Shown: positions 45,953-55,547, counted from the first letter of the stretch. The stretch: DNA of 64,000 bases from Flavobacterium sediminilitoris (GCF_023008245.1 NZ_CP090145.1:496001-560000), one strand, 5' to 3'. Numbers and translations: made by a program. Notes: generated by a model from the letters alone, not told the origin.

Positions 45953-45982
45953 TTTTGACAAGTCAAAAATTTTATATCTTTG
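45953..45982 (+). promoter_or_regulatory. Strong Bacteroidota-type promoter of the acidic lipoprotein gene
   Basis: TTTTGACA (-33, 45953-45960) and TATCTTTG (-7, 45975-45982), with 17 bases between TTG and the -7 box. This is the best match to the consensus in the window and lies 39 bases before the ATG. Confidence 0.75.
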
Positions 45983-46020
45983 CTTCGAATTAATAATTAA
46001 CCTTTTTATAATTTAGTAAG

Positions 46021-46236
46021 ATGAAAAAAGTTGTTTTAAGTTTAGCATTAGTTGCTATGATGTTCGTTTCTTGTAAAGAAACTGCTGAGAATGTAGAAGC
46101 TACAACAGAAGAAACAGTTGAAGCTGTTGAGCCTGCTGTTGAAGAAGTAGTTGAAACTGTTGAAGTTGCTGCTGATTCTACTGCTGCTACAGTTGAAGAA
46201 ACTGCTACTGAAGTAGTTGAAGAAGTTAAAAAATAA
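46021..46236 (+). CDS. Small acidic alanine/glutamate/valine-rich lipoprotein
   Basis: This 71-aa protein has a lipobox (LVAMMFVSCKET), then a repetitive low-complexity tail of VEE, VET and TEE units (for example EEVVETVEVAADS). The mature part has no folded domain and would be strongly negative on the envelope. The strong promoter and terminator suggest high expression. Similar short acidic lipoproteins occur in flavobacteria without assigned function. Confidence 0.8.
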   Translation: MKKVVLSLALVAMMFVSCKETAENVEATTEETVEAVEPAVEEVVETVEVAADSTAATVEETATEVVEEVKK

Positions 46237-46264
46237 TTTCTAGCTATAGCTAACAGAAAAAACT

Positions 46265-46290
46265 AAAGCTCCAACTAAGTTGGGGCTTTT
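46265..46290 (+). terminator. Terminator after the acidic lipoprotein gene
   Basis: AAAGCTCCAAC / GTTGGGGCTTT stem (one G-T pair), short loop and T run; it may also serve the convergent YegP-like gene. Confidence 0.8.
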
Positions 46291-46659
46291 TTATTGCTCC
46301 ATTTCTTCAAAAATATCTGGAAAAATATCCTCTCCTGATGAAAAATCTAAAATTTCAGCTAAGTGCCCATATTTCACAATTTCATCTATTCCTTTTTGCA
46401 ATAATAATTGAGTTGTGTATTTTCTACTAATAGCAATTTGCTTCTCATCTAGAATAATCCTGAAGAAAAATTTTCCGTTTCCAGAACGAAATTTCATATA
46501 GACTAACTTATCTAAATTTTCTTGTAGTCTTACTATCTCTTCTTCACATTCAAATCGCAATTCAAAACTATTACTAGTAAAAATAGTTTTTCCTTTTCTT
46601 GAAGTCAATTCATATTTATAAGTATCATTTAATCTTTTACTTATCACAAAAGTGGCCAT
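46291..46659 (-). CDS. YegP/DUF1508-like protein
   Basis: This 122-aa protein begins ATFVISKRLNDTYKYELTSRKGKTIFTS, the strand pattern of the YegP fold, then a repeat-like second half (FRSGNGKFFFRIILDEKQIAIS). The C-terminus is acidic (FPDIFEEMEQ). The family's function is unknown. It is transcribed convergently to the acidic lipoprotein gene. Confidence 0.65.
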   Translation of the reverse strand: MATFVISKRLNDTYKYELTSRKGKTIFTSNSFELRFECEEEIVRLQENLDKLVYMKFRSGNGKFFFRIILDEKQIAISRKYTTQLLLQKGIDEIVKYGHLAEILDFSSGEDIFPDIFEEMEQ

Positions 46660-47144
46660 AAAGTTATTTAGTTAATTGCAGTGCCGCAAAATACCATTTT
46701 GTATCCAAGTACAAAACAACTTTTAAAAGAAGTTATCAAGAAAACCCCATGAGTAAATTAATAAATACAATTAAGTAACTTTTCATTTTATTCCCTCTCC
46801 ACAACATTAGTATATACTTATATGTAAAGCCTGTCATTAAAAAAATCGAAATCAGATAGAAATTACAACATTCTACTTACCCATACAAATATTCCTATGA
46901 CAAGCTCATAGTCTTTCAACCTAAACTATTATACTTATTTACAGCAAAACATAAGATTTCTGTAGCGCAAAAAAACAAATTATCTAATTAACTATTTGTC
47001 CCTTACACTAAAAAAGGGGAAATATCCGCTATAATTTACAGGCACAAGCCTCTTTTAATCAATTATTTACATAATTATCTTTACATAATTAAGACGTAAG
47101 CCGAAAAGTCAACAATAGAGTAGGCAATCTAAAAACTTTAAAAA
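46660..47144. other. 485-bp intergenic region without a recognisable gene
   Basis: Both flanking genes point away from it, so it must hold two promoters. TACATAATTATCTTTACATAATTAAG (47070-47093) contains a direct repeat of ACATAATTA. I see no RNA gene or open frame. Confidence 0.5.
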
Positions 47145-47795
47145 ATGAAAATTAAAACAATCAGCTTAATCGTAAGTCTTGCATTGGGAGTACTTATACT
47201 GTCGCAATGCAAACCTAAAAAATCATTGTTGTACAATGAAACAGGAAATTATTTGGTTGATGGAAACTTCCTCATCCAAAACACAAAAGAAATCTCTTCG
47301 GGAGATATTGACAAATTACTGTCTTTAAACAAAGAATATGCCGATCGCATTCAAGGAGCAGCGTTTCTATCCTATATTGTGCATACGCAACGAATTCAGT
47401 TCCTTCAACGAATTCAAAAACTAGATAGAATATCCAGAATTCAAAAAATCAATTTTATCCATAAAGGCTGTTTCGAAAAAGCAGAACTTAATTGGGCTCA
47501 ATTTGGTAATCTAAAAGACCAATTAGATCTTATTCTAGACAAATACAAACCCACATTAATCAATGGAAATGTATCAATTACAAACAATCGAATTGCAACT
47601 AGAGCTACTAAAATGAGCGACAAAGATATTTCTACCTTATCAAGTCTTTCTATTTATGGTCTTAGTGATGCTAACATTTGTGGAGACTTTATGGGAATTA
47701 ACAAATTTTCAAGAATCTTATTTAGAGTAAATACCGTGACGCCTGATAGAGATTTACAAACTCGTTTAAATGGCATAATCAAACAATACCGTTAA
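47145..47795 (+). CDS. Lipoprotein of unknown function, first gene of the HTTM operon
   Basis: This 216-aa protein has a lipobox (LGVLILSQCKPKK). The mature part is basic with a helical stretch RIQFLQRIQKLDRISRIQ, and a C-terminal half containing SSLSIYGLSDANICGDF. I do not recognise a family. It is followed by an 11-bp hairpin and then two genes on the same strand, the last an HTTM protein, so a joint envelope role is possible. Confidence 0.65.
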   Translation: MKIKTISLIVSLALGVLILSQCKPKKSLLYNETGNYLVDGNFLIQNTKEISSGDIDKLLSLNKEYADRIQGAAFLSYIVHTQRIQFLQRIQKLDRISRIQKINFIHKGCFEKAELNWAQFGNLKDQLDLILDKYKPTLINGNVSITNNRIATRATKMSDKDISTLSSLSIYGLSDANICGDFMGINKFSRILFRVNTVTPDRDLQTRLNGIIKQYR

Positions 47796-47804
47796 AAACA
47801 CCAC

Positions 47805-47830
47805 ATAAGACTGGTGCAAACCAGTCTTAT
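47805..47830 (+). promoter_or_regulatory. Intergenic RNA hairpin with GCAA loop
   Basis: ATAAGACTGGT-GCAA-ACCAGTCTTAT: a perfect 11-bp stem capped by a GNRA-type tetraloop, without a T run. It lies between the first and second genes of the operon and may stabilise or process the mRNA. Confidence 0.6.
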
Positions 47831-47848
47831 ACTTTAAAACACTACATC

Positions 47849-48424
47849 ATGAAAAGAAAAGCACAATTAGCTGGTATTTTTACAGTTATTCTATTAGTTT
47901 TCACAGTAGGATTAAAAGGCACATTTGATGGTTACTATGGATTTTATTATTCTGAGAAAGAATATAAAAAACCACTAGCATTTACTCTTTCAGAAGAAAT
48001 AATTAAGCTAAAACCTGTGAGCATGTTTCTATCTTATACCGGTTTCGATACAGGATATAGTTTCTTTGCTCCAAATGTAGCCAGTGACTTTGTTTTATTA
48101 TTTGAATTAACAGACAAAGAAGGCAATACAATTGAAAATAGAATTATGCCTACGTTTAAAAACAAAGAAAGTATCACTAGATATACTTCCGTATATAATA
48201 TGTTTCTAGATAAGATTTCTACTGAAGGCGGCACAATGAAAGACACTAAATACCAACAATACTTAGACATCATCATCAAACAAATTGCTGTTTCTGTAAA
48301 AAAAGAAAATCCAAATACCAACAAAATCATAGCTAGACTATATCTATATCATTATCCTGATTTAAAAAGTTATAAAGAAGGAGAAAAATCAGAAAGACTT
48401 ATCCTTATTGGCGAATACAAATAA
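47849..48424 (+). CDS. Membrane-anchored protein, partner of the HTTM protein
   Basis: This 191-aa protein has one N-terminal transmembrane helix (IFTVILLVFTVGLKG) and an extracytoplasmic domain. The segment TGYSFFAPNVASDFVLLFEL resembles the FFAPN motif of small proteins often found beside HTTM genes. It lies eight bases before the HTTM gene and would form a complex with it; the function is unknown. Confidence 0.6.
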   Translation: MKRKAQLAGIFTVILLVFTVGLKGTFDGYYGFYYSEKEYKKPLAFTLSEEIIKLKPVSMFLSYTGFDTGYSFFAPNVASDFVLLFELTDKEGNTIENRIMPTFKNKESITRYTSVYNMFLDKISTEGGTMKDTKYQQYLDIIIKQIAVSVKKENPNTNKIIARLYLYHYPDLKSYKEGEKSERLILIGEYK

Positions 48425-48432
48425 ATATACAA

Positions 48433-49398
48433 ATGAAAAAACTATCAAAATTTTACAACAAAATTGAAGGCTTTTTCTTCGATTCTTCGAATAACACCGA
48501 ATTCTTATCCTTTTTCAGAATTGCCGCTGGAATAGTTATATTATTGCACTTCATATCAATATTTAATGATTTCGATCTATTCTTTTCTAGCAAAAGCATA
48601 ATTCCTTCAGATATCATGGCCACTTTTAATCAAGATTGGCAATTAACTTTCCCTATACTAGTAAAACAAATAGAAAGCATAGGAATCTCAGAAGCAACCA
48701 CAATTATAATCACCAAAACTGCATATATCTTATTATCTGTATGCATCATTATCGGTTTCTTTTCAAGAATTAGCGCTTTTATCCTTCTCTTTATTCAAAT
48801 TTTATTAATGAAAGGAAGTACCTTTTTTATTTATGGCGCTGACTTTTTTACCAGTATGTCTCTATTTTACTTAATTTTATTTCCTTCCGATGCTTATTTT
48901 TCCATTCGTCATTTTTTTAGACCCAATAAAAAGAAAGAATATAATTATATGCCTGTAAAGCGTCTTTTTCAAATACACATTAGTATTGCTTATTTTTTCT
49001 CAGGTTTTGACAAGCTACTAGGATTTAACTGGTGGAATGGTGAATCTATCTGGAAAGCCATTCATTTACCTTATGCCAATAGAGATTTTAATTTTGACTT
49101 TTCATGGATGGCTGACCACTCTTATATTCTTGTTATCATAGGTTGGTCTACTATAATAATAGAAATGTTCTATCCTTTGTTTGTATGGATTCCAAAGACA
49201 AGAAGATTATGGGTCACTTTAACTATTTCAATGCATATCGGAATTGCTTTAGTACTAAATCTATACTATTTTTCAGCCATTATGATTGTGTGGAATCTAA
49301 CAAACTTCTATTTTGAAAACCCAGCTACAGTTACCAGCAAACATTCCATTTTTAATTTTTTGCAACGTAATAAAAAGAACACATTGACACTAACTTGA
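48433..49398 (+). CDS. HTTM domain membrane protein (vitamin K-dependent carboxylase-like membrane region)
   Basis: This 321-aa protein has about eight hydrophobic segments with the HTTM layout: FFRIAAGIVILLHFI, then ARISAF-like GFFSRISAFILLFIQ, QIHISIAYFFSGFDKLLG, WWNGESIW and STIIIEMFYPLFVWI. HTTM regions are shared with gamma-glutamyl carboxylase, but the carboxylase catalytic lumenal domain is absent. The substrate is unknown. It is the last gene of a three-gene operon. Confidence 0.8.
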   Translation: MKKLSKFYNKIEGFFFDSSNNTEFLSFFRIAAGIVILLHFISIFNDFDLFFSSKSIIPSDIMATFNQDWQLTFPILVKQIESIGISEATTIIITKTAYILLSVCIIIGFFSRISAFILLFIQILLMKGSTFFIYGADFFTSMSLFYLILFPSDAYFSIRHFFRPNKKKEYNYMPVKRLFQIHISIAYFFSGFDKLLGFNWWNGESIWKAIHLPYANRDFNFDFSWMADHSYILVIIGWSTIIIEMFYPLFVWIPKTRRLWVTLTISMHIGIALVLNLYYFSAIMIVWNLTNFYFENPATVTSKHSIFNFLQRNKKNTLTLT

Positions 49399-49591
49399 TT
49401 TTAACATCAATTAAAAACCATTTTACTTTCAGACTTTTATGATCTGTACATTTATCAAATATTCAAATTTGCTTTCTGTAAATAAGTAAAACACATTACA
49501 CTAAACAAAAACGACTTGAAAATATTATCCTAAAGCACCAAATCAAAGTAACTCTGGAGAGAAGCCGACACCTCTACTTTTGAAAACTAAC
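49399..49591. other. Intergenic region before the tRNA-Leu block
   Basis: 193 bp without an open frame or clear structure. Confidence 0.4.
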
Positions 49592-49724
49592 AGAAACAAA
49601 AAAAGCTCCAAACATAGTTTGAAGCTTTTTGTACTCAAGGCGGGACTTGAACCCGCACGGGCATTACTACCCACTGGATTTTAAGTCCAGCGTGTCTACC
49701 AATTCCACCACTCGAGCAAATATT
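49592..49724 (-). repeat. 133-bp direct repeat carrying tRNA-Leu, copy 1
   Basis: The block includes the tRNA-Leu(TAA) gene and its terminator stem (AAAAGCTTCAAAC on the minus strand). It is identical over 133 bp to 50355-50487, 763 bp further on. Confidence 0.9.
49632..49717 (-). tRNA. tRNA-Leu (anticodon TAA)
   Basis: On the minus strand GCTCGAGTGGTGGAATTGG starts the tRNA; the anticodon stem-loop is GCTGGACTTAAAATCCAGT with TAA in the loop. A variable arm GTGGGTAGTAATGCCC and T arm GGGTTCAAGTCCC follow. The length (86) and long variable arm are normal for tRNA-Leu. CCA is not encoded. Confidence 0.95.
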
Positions 49725-49890
49725 ATTGGTATTATTTAAAATATATTTCTTTTTTAAGAACTTGAAACAAGATTATTACCTTATTGCGAGCGCAAATATA
49801 AAACTTATTTCTTTCTCCTCCAACCTTTCTTTACAGAAACTTATTTTTTTCTATAAATAACAACTTATAAAATATCCAGTCAGTATTTTT

Positions 49891-49935
49891 ATTTTATTTT
49901 ATTTTATTTTATTTTATTTTATTTTATTTTATTTT
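49891..49935 (+). repeat. (ATTTT)9 short tandem repeat
   Basis: Nine perfect ATTTT units. The tract ends about 48 bp before the predicted -7 box of the GG-leader peptide gene at 50053. Confidence 0.9.
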
Positions 49936-49983
49936 TTAACTTTTATTTATGAAAATAAACTATTTTTTAACAAGAAAAAACAA

Positions 49984-49991
49984 TATTTTTG
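49984..49991 (+). promoter_or_regulatory. Predicted -7 promoter box of the GG-leader peptide gene
   Basis: TATTTTTG, about 60 bases before the ATG, in an A/T-rich context downstream of the (ATTTT)9 tract. Confidence 0.5.
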
Positions 49992-50052
49992 AATCAAACA
50001 AGGTAAAAGCTCAACAACCTAAAAAAGTAAGCAAAAATTAAACTTTAAAAAC

Positions 50053-50226
50053 ATGAAAAACTTATTAAGACTAAAAGATGTTTCAGAATTAAGCAAACAA
50101 AACCAAAAAGCAATTGTTGGAGGAGGTCCAATCAAAGCAATCTGCCCTCCAGAACCACCTGTATGCCCAGAAGAAGACCCAAATTGTCAAGAACTAATTG
50201 ATTACATAATTTGCGTAAATAGATAA
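50053..50226 (+). CDS. Small GG-leader peptide (putative bacteriocin/RiPP-like precursor)
   Basis: This 57-aa peptide has the Bacteroidota GG leader LLRLKDVSELSKQNQKAI then VGGG, with cleavage predicted near residue 25. The acidic core has four cysteines in ICPPEPPVCPEEDPNC and IICVNR. No modification or export gene is adjacent, so it may rely on enzymes elsewhere or simply be oxidised. It has its own promoter box and a strong terminator, and lies between two identical tRNA-Leu copies. Confidence 0.75.
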   Translation: MKNLLRLKDVSELSKQNQKAIVGGGPIKAICPPEPPVCPEEDPNCQELIDYIICVNR

Positions 50227-50230
50227 AAAA

Positions 50231-50262
50231 AATAGGCTACTTTAATAAGTAGCCTATTTTTT
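50231..50262 (+). terminator. Terminator of the GG-leader peptide gene
   Basis: AATAGGCTACT / AGTAGCCTATT stem with a 6-base loop and a T8 run. Confidence 0.85.
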
Positions 50263-50354
50263 TTATCTATTTACAAGTTGAATTTAAGCACGTTACTTTT
50301 CAAAAAAACTCTATTTCAGCATCATTTCTACAATTATATTTCTTTAAAACTTTT

Positions 50355-50487
50355 AGAAACAAAAAAAGCTCCAAACATAGTTTGAAGCTTTTTGTACTCA
50401 AGGCGGGACTTGAACCCGCACGGGCATTACTACCCACTGGATTTTAAGTCCAGCGTGTCTACCAATTCCACCACTCGAGCAAATATT
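50355..50487 (-). repeat. 133-bp direct repeat carrying tRNA-Leu, copy 2
   Basis: Identical to 49592-49724, including the tRNA terminator and seven bases beyond the tRNA 5' end. Confidence 0.9.
50395..50480 (-). tRNA. tRNA-Leu (anticodon TAA), second copy
   Basis: Base-for-base the same as the tRNA at 49632-49717, with TAA anticodon and the long variable arm. Confidence 0.95.
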
Positions 50488-50501
50488 TTTATTGATAGTA
50501 G

Positions 50502-50574
50502 AGCGAAAAACGGGGTTCGAACCCGCGACCTCGACCTTGGCAAGGTCGCGCTCTACCAGCTGAGCTATTTTCGC
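50502..50574 (-). tRNA. tRNA-Gly (anticodon GCC)
   Basis: On the minus strand GCGAAAATAGCTCAGCTGG starts the tRNA; the anticodon arm GACCTTGCCAAGGTC carries GCC; the T arm is CGGGTTCGAACCCCG and the acceptor closes with TTTTCGC and discriminator T. Length 73. Confidence 0.95.
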
Positions 50575-50708
50575 GTTTTGCGTCTTTTAAAGAACTTCAC
50601 AACACTTGTTCTGTATTGCGAGTGCAAATATAAAACATATTTTTATATCTACAAGAGTTTTTTAAATAAAAAGAACAACTTTTTCACAACGTTTTGATTA
50701 CGAATAAA

Positions 50709-53327
50709 TTATTTTTTAACCAGCATTCTTTTTATTTCATTTAACTTCATTAAGGCTTCAACAGGAGTTAAAGTATTAATATCAATATTTACAATTTCTT
50801 CTTTTATTTCTTCTAAAAGAGGATCATCTAAATTAAAAAAACTTAATTGCAATTCTTCTTCAGTTGCTATTTTTGTTCCACTTAATTCGGCTCCTGAATG
50901 GTCTTTTTCTAATTTTTTTAAAATTTTCTGAGCTTTTTGAATTACTGTTTGCGGCATTCCTGCCATTTTTGCAACATGAATACCAAAACTATGTGCGCTT
51001 CCTCCTTTTACTAATTTTCGAATAAACAAAACAGTATCTTTCAATTCTTTCACAGACACATTATAATTTTGAATTCGGTCAAACAAAACTTCCATTTCAT
51101 TTAATTCATGATAATGTGTTGCAAATAAAGTTTTAGGTTTATTAGGATGCTCATGTAAATATTCTGAAATTGCCCAAGCTATAGAAATTCCATCATAAGT
51201 AGATGTTCCACGACCAATTTCATCTAATAAGACTAAACTTCTTTCGGAAATATTATTCAAAATAGAAGCTGTTTCATTCATTTCTACCATAAACGTAGAT
51301 TCTCCCATTGAAATATTATCACTAGCTCCTACTCTAGTAAAAATTTTATCCACTACACCCATTCTAACATTTTCTGCTGGCACAAAACTTCCCATTTGAG
51401 CCAAGAGCACAATCAATGCTGTTTGACGTAATATAGCAGACTTTCCAGACATATTTGGCCCTGTAATCATAATAATTTGCTGTGTTTCTCTATCCAAGAA
51501 AACATCATTTGAAATATAAGGCACTCCTATTGGCAATTGTTTTTCAATTACTGGATGACGTCCTTCTTTTATTTCTAAATCAAAACTATCATCTAAAAAA
51601 GGTTGGGAATAATTATTTTCGATTGCTAATTGTGTAAAAGAATTTAAACAATCTAATTGAGCTATTAAACTAGCATTATGTTGAACAGGTTTAATATATG
51701 TACTCATCCAATTTACCAATTGTTCAAACAATTGATTTTCTAATTGCTGAATTTTATCTTCTGCCCCTAGAATTTTAGCTTCATATTCTTTTAATTCTTC
51801 TGTTATATAGCGTTCAGCACTAACTAATGTTTGTTTTCGAATCCACTCTGTTGGTACTTTGTCTTTATGCGTATTTCGAACTTCAATATAATATCCGAAT
51901 ACATTATTAAACGAAACTTTCAAAGAAGGAATTCCAGTACGCTCGCTTTCTCTTCTCTCTAAATCTTCTAAATATCCTTTTCCTTTTGAAGATATTGCTC
52001 TTAATTCATCTAACTCTTCATTTACTCCTACCGCTATTGCATTCCCTTTGTTTACATGAACTGGAGCATCACTATGGATCGTGTTTTTAATTTTTTCTCT
52101 TAATAATTCACAAGCATGTAGACTATCTCCTATTACTTTTAACGCTTCATTTTTACTTTGCAATGCTATTTCTTTTATTGGAATAATTGCATTTAATGAA
52201 TCATTTAAATACGTAACTTCTCTAGGTGATATTTTGCCTGTTGCTACCTTAGATATTAAGCGTTCTAAATCTGAAATTTGCTTAATTTGGTATTGTATTT
52301 TTTGTAAAACTTCTGGATTATCTTTTAAATAAGCTACTACTTCATGACGATTTTTAATCTTACTTGCGTCTTTCAATGGTAATGCTAGCCATCTTTTTAA
52401 CAAACGTGCTCCCATTGGCGAAAGTGTTTTATCTATAACATCTAAAAGAGTAACCGCATTAACGTTTGTAGAATGATATAACTCAAGATTTCGAATAGTA
52501 AAACGATCCATCCAAACGTAAGCATCTTCTGCAATACGTTGAATATTTGTAATATGTTGTATTTTGTTGTGCTGAGTTTCTGATAAATAGTACAAAACAG
52601 CTCCAGAAGCAATAACACCTTCTTGTAATTCTTCTATTCCAAAGCCTTTAAGCGAATTAGTCTGAAAATGTTTTGTTAAGGTTTCAATTGCATAATCTTC
52701 TTTATAAATCCAATCTTCTAAAAAGAAAGTATGAAAATCTTCTCCAAATGTTTCTCTAAATTGTGTTTTATTCTGTTTTGGAACTAGAATTTCACTTGGA
52801 TTGAAATTTTGCAATAATTTATCGATATATTCTTCGTTTCCTTGTGCTGTTAAAAACTCTCCTGTTGAAACATCTAAGAATGAAACTCCTAAGTTTTTTT
52901 TACCAAAATGAACCGATGCTAAAAAATTGTTTGTTTTAGAGTGCAACACCTCATCATTCATCGACACTCCAGGTGTAACTAATTCAGTTACGCCTCTTTT
53001 TACAATAGTTTTGGTCATTTTTGGATCTTCTAATTGGTCACAAATAGCCACTCGAAGACCTGCTTTAACTAATTTAGGCAAATACGTATTTAATGAATGA
53101 TGTGGAAAACCTGCCAAAGCAGTTTCACTATCTGAGCCAGCTCCTCTTTTTGTTAAGGTTATTCCTAAAATTCCTGCTGCTCTAACTGCATCCTCTCCAA
53201 AGGTTTCATAAAAATCTCCTACACGAAATAACAAACAAGCATCAGGATATTTTACCTTTATCCCATTGTATTGCTTCATTAATGGAGTTTCTTTCTTTTC
53301 TTTAGTTGAAGATGTTTTTTTAGCCAC
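50709..53327 (-). CDS. mutS: DNA mismatch repair protein MutS
   Basis: This 872-aa ATPase recognises mismatches. The mismatch-binding domain carries [16 protein letters not shown] (Phe-x-Glu motif) near residue 36. The clamp and lever follow, then the ATPase with [15 protein letters not shown] (Walker A), [22 protein letters not shown] split around Walker B, and [10 protein letters not shown]. The C-terminal helix-turn-helix is present. Length is standard. It follows the tRNA block on the minus strand. Confidence 0.97.
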   Translation of the reverse strand: MAKKTSSTKEKKETPLMKQYNGIKVKYPDACLLFRVGDFYETFGEDAVRAAGILGITLTKRGAGSDSETALAGFPHHSLNTYLPKLVKAGLRVAICDQLEDPKMTKTIVKRGVTELVTPGVSMNDEVLHSKTNNFLASVHFGKKNLGVSFLDVSTGEFLTAQGNEEYIDKLLQNFNPSEILVPKQNKTQFRETFGEDFHTFFLEDWIYKEDYAIETLTKHFQTNSLKGFGIEELQEGVIASGAVLYYLSETQHNKIQHITNIQRIAEDAYVWMDRFTIRNLELYHSTNVNAVTLLDVIDKTLSPMGARLLKRWLALPLKDASKIKNRHEVVAYLKDNPEVLQKIQYQIKQISDLERLISKVATGKISPREVTYLNDSLNAIIPIKEIALQSKNEALKVIGDSLHACELLREKIKNTIHSDAPVHVNKGNAIAVGVNEELDELRAISSKGKGYLEDLERRESERTGIPSLKVSFNNVFGYYIEVRNTHKDKVPTEWIRKQTLVSAERYITEELKEYEAKILGAEDKIQQLENQLFEQLVNWMSTYIKPVQHNASLIAQLDCLNSFTQLAIENNYSQPFLDDSFDLEIKEGRHPVIEKQLPIGVPYISNDVFLDRETQQIIMITGPNMSGKSAILRQTALIVLLAQMGSFVPAENVRMGVVDKIFTRVGASDNISMGESTFMVEMNETASILNNISERSLVLLDEIGRGTSTYDGISIAWAISEYLHEHPNKPKTLFATHYHELNEMEVLFDRIQNYNVSVKELKDTVLFIRKLVKGGSAHSFGIHVAKMAGMPQTVIQKAQKILKKLEKDHSGAELSGTKIATEEELQLSFFNLDDPLLEEIKEEIVNIDINTLTPVEALMKLNEIKRMLVKK

Positions 53328-53403
53328 AATATTTGTTTTTTAGTACTGTTTGCGAAGGTAAGAAATTCAATCGCAATCGCAATGCCTAAAAAATATGGTT
53401 ATT

Positions 53404-54699
53404 TTAATTTAGCACGTGTTCTTTCCTTATTCTTTCTAAATCTGTCTTATTCAGAAATTGATAATTATAAAAAACACCTTCAATATTTTGCAATGTATTT
53501 AAGTTTTTCAAAGGATTTTCGTTTAGCAAAATAAAATCGGCAGATTTTCCTTCTTCAATTATACCATAAGTAGCATCATTAAAATAATCGGCAAAATTCA
53601 CCGTTGCTGCTTTCAAAATAGCATAATTAGAAAGTCCTGCTTTTTTATACAATTGCATTTCTGTAAAAACACTAAACCCTGGAATGGTGTATTTTGAGCT
53701 ACTATCTGGACTTAACAAGAGCTTAATCCCTACTGCATCTAATTGTTTCAATACCATTAGCCTTTCTTCCATTTCTTTTCCATAGAACGCTAATTCTTTT
53801 TCAATAGCTTCTTTTCCTGTTTTTTCTCTATATAATTTCGTTTTTTCTACCCATTCTTCTTTTGTCTTTTCATCATAAAACTCCATACCTGGAATTTTAA
53901 CAATATCATCTAAATTGAATAAACCATATGCTATTTGATACCACAATAATGTAGGACAAACATAAATATTGTTCTCTTTTAATGCTTTAACTCTACTTTC
54001 AAGCTTCTTCGGCTCTCCTACTAAACCTCCTAAATGTTCGATAGAATTAAAACTTGATTTAAAAATAATTTCATCCTCAATCACTATCCCTTTTGGATTA
54101 CTTATAAAATGTCCTGCTATTTTCATATCGTAAGACTTACAAATACTATCAAATTTTATAAAAAGATCCTGATTTTTAATACTCATCATTTTTACAATGT
54201 CAAATTCATCTCCTTTTGCTGTTTTCACATAGGCCATCATTTGCTCTTCCGTTATATCATAATTTCTACTTATAGGCGGAGATGAGAGGTATAATTTTGG
54301 TGCCATTATCTCTTTTGAATTGTATTTGTCTCTCCATTTTTTATGTTCCCAAGTTCCTCGCATAGAACGCAATTTAGTTACACCATTCATCAGGTTTAAA
54401 TCAAAAAAGCGTTTTAAGTCTTTCTCTTCTTCTGGCAAATGAACGTGTGCATCAGCTAATGATGGCATTATATATTTATCTTCTCCATCAATAATTTCCT
54501 TAGCTTTTATTCTTGATCTTCCCGATTTTGTAATGCTTATAATTTTACCATTCACAATGAAAACATCTTGATTTTTAATTATAGTTTCTTTATTCATAGG
54601 TATAATAGAAACATTTTTAACAACATAGTCTGCTGTTTCCTTTTGAGAAAATGCAATTTGACAAATTAATACTAACGAAAGTTTTAAAAAATTTCTCAT
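53404..54699 (-). CDS. Secreted amidohydrolase-superfamily protein
   Basis: This 431-aa protein has a signal peptide (LSLVLICQIAFSQ). The metal site shows DAHVHLP (HxH), KIAGHFIS and SIEHLGG (histidines), and LLLSPDSSS (aspartate). The flanking beta-sandwich is built from the N-terminus (KNVSIIPMNKE) and C-terminus (GKSADFILLNENPL), as in imidazolonepropionase- and prolidase-like amidohydrolases. The substrate is unknown. The TPR gene lies upstream on the same strand with a 41-bp gap. Confidence 0.88.
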   Translation of the reverse strand: MRNFLKLSLVLICQIAFSQKETADYVVKNVSIIPMNKETIIKNQDVFIVNGKIISITKSGRSRIKAKEIIDGEDKYIMPSLADAHVHLPEEEKDLKRFFDLNLMNGVTKLRSMRGTWEHKKWRDKYNSKEIMAPKLYLSSPPISRNYDITEEQMMAYVKTAKGDEFDIVKMMSIKNQDLFIKFDSICKSYDMKIAGHFISNPKGIVIEDEIIFKSSFNSIEHLGGLVGEPKKLESRVKALKENNIYVCPTLLWYQIAYGLFNLDDIVKIPGMEFYDEKTKEEWVEKTKLYREKTGKEAIEKELAFYGKEMEERLMVLKQLDAVGIKLLLSPDSSSKYTIPGFSVFTEMQLYKKAGLSNYAILKAATVNFADYFNDATYGIIEEGKSADFILLNENPLKNLNTLQNIEGVFYNYQFLNKTDLERIRKEHVLN

Positions 54700-54740
54700 T
54701 GATTTTATTTAATTGATTTTAATACTATAGCTATTCTTAT

Positions 54741-55547
54741 TTATTCTTTTCGTTTTACTTGATACGGATAAGTTTCATAAAAAATTTGATCTTCATTTAT
54801 GGTGTATCCGTTTATAAAATCATTTTCCGATTCTTCAAAAACAAGTTTAGATTCTTCTTTTCTTCCTAATTGTGCCAAACAGATTCCTTTGTAAAACTTC
54901 ACATCTGAAAACTCAGGATATTGCTCTAATGATTTATCAAAAATTGAAATGGCTTCATTCCATTTTTTTTGTTCATAAAGCGTTATACCATAATAAAACA
55001 AATCTAAATAATGTGCTGCTTTGTATTTTGAAATCTGATCTTCTATATCAGCTTTAAAGATAGTTGCTGCTTTTTCAAACTCATTCAATTGCAAATAGCT
55101 TAACGCAATATGAAAATCGTAAGTATGATCCATCACATAGCTATTTCCTCTCATTATTTTACATCTTTCAAAATCTAGAATTGCTTCTTTATACGTTTTT
55201 GCAAAAATACATTTGATGAATCCTCTATAATCTAACCATTTTTCTTCGTCTAGCTTTACTGCTTTATCCAAAAACACCATTCCTGCTTCATACTTTCTGG
55301 TTTTAAATAAAGGCATTGCTTTTTGTTGCCATAAATAAGCAATTGTAGAATCTTTTTCCAAGCCAGCATCTAGGCATTCTTGCCATTGTGCCATTTGATA
55401 ATAATAATTGTATTTCGTAGCGCAATTAGCATAATACTCATCAATAATTGCTTGTTGTTGCTCTTTTTTAGATTGAATTGAGTCCGTTTGCGAAAAAGAA
55501 ATTATTATACCATATAAGAAAAAAAATAGTGTTAGAAATTTTTTCAT
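54741..55547 (-). CDS. Secreted tetratricopeptide repeat protein
   Basis: This 268-aa protein has a signal peptide (FLTLFFFLYGIIISFSQ) and four to five TPR-like helical pairs, for example HIALSYLQLNEFEKAATIFK, and FDKSLEQYPEFSDVKFYKGI with CLAQLGRKEESKLVFE. It probably acts as a periplasmic scaffold. It may be co-transcribed with the amidohydrolase. Confidence 0.82.
   Translation of the reverse strand: MKKFLTLFFFLYGIIISFSQTDSIQSKKEQQQAIIDEYYANCATKYNYYYQMAQWQECLDAGLEKDSTIAYLWQQKAMPLFKTRKYEAGMVFLDKAVKLDEEKWLDYRGFIKCIFAKTYKEAILDFERCKIMRGNSYVMDHTYDFHIALSYLQLNEFEKAATIFKADIEDQISKYKAAHYLDLFYYGITLYEQKKWNEAISIFDKSLEQYPEFSDVKFYKGICLAQLGRKEESKLVFEESENDFINGYTINEDQIFYETYPYQVKRKE

Noticed and set aside
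49885..49937. Possible CRISPR-like array
   Set aside because: The repeat unit is five bases without spacers: a simple tandem repeat. No CRISPR array is visible anywhere in the window.
50392..50697. 101-residue open frame across the tRNA genes
   Set aside because: It reads through the complement of tRNA-Leu and tRNA-Gly (RRDLNPHGHYYPL and similar are classic tRNA shadows), so it is not a gene.
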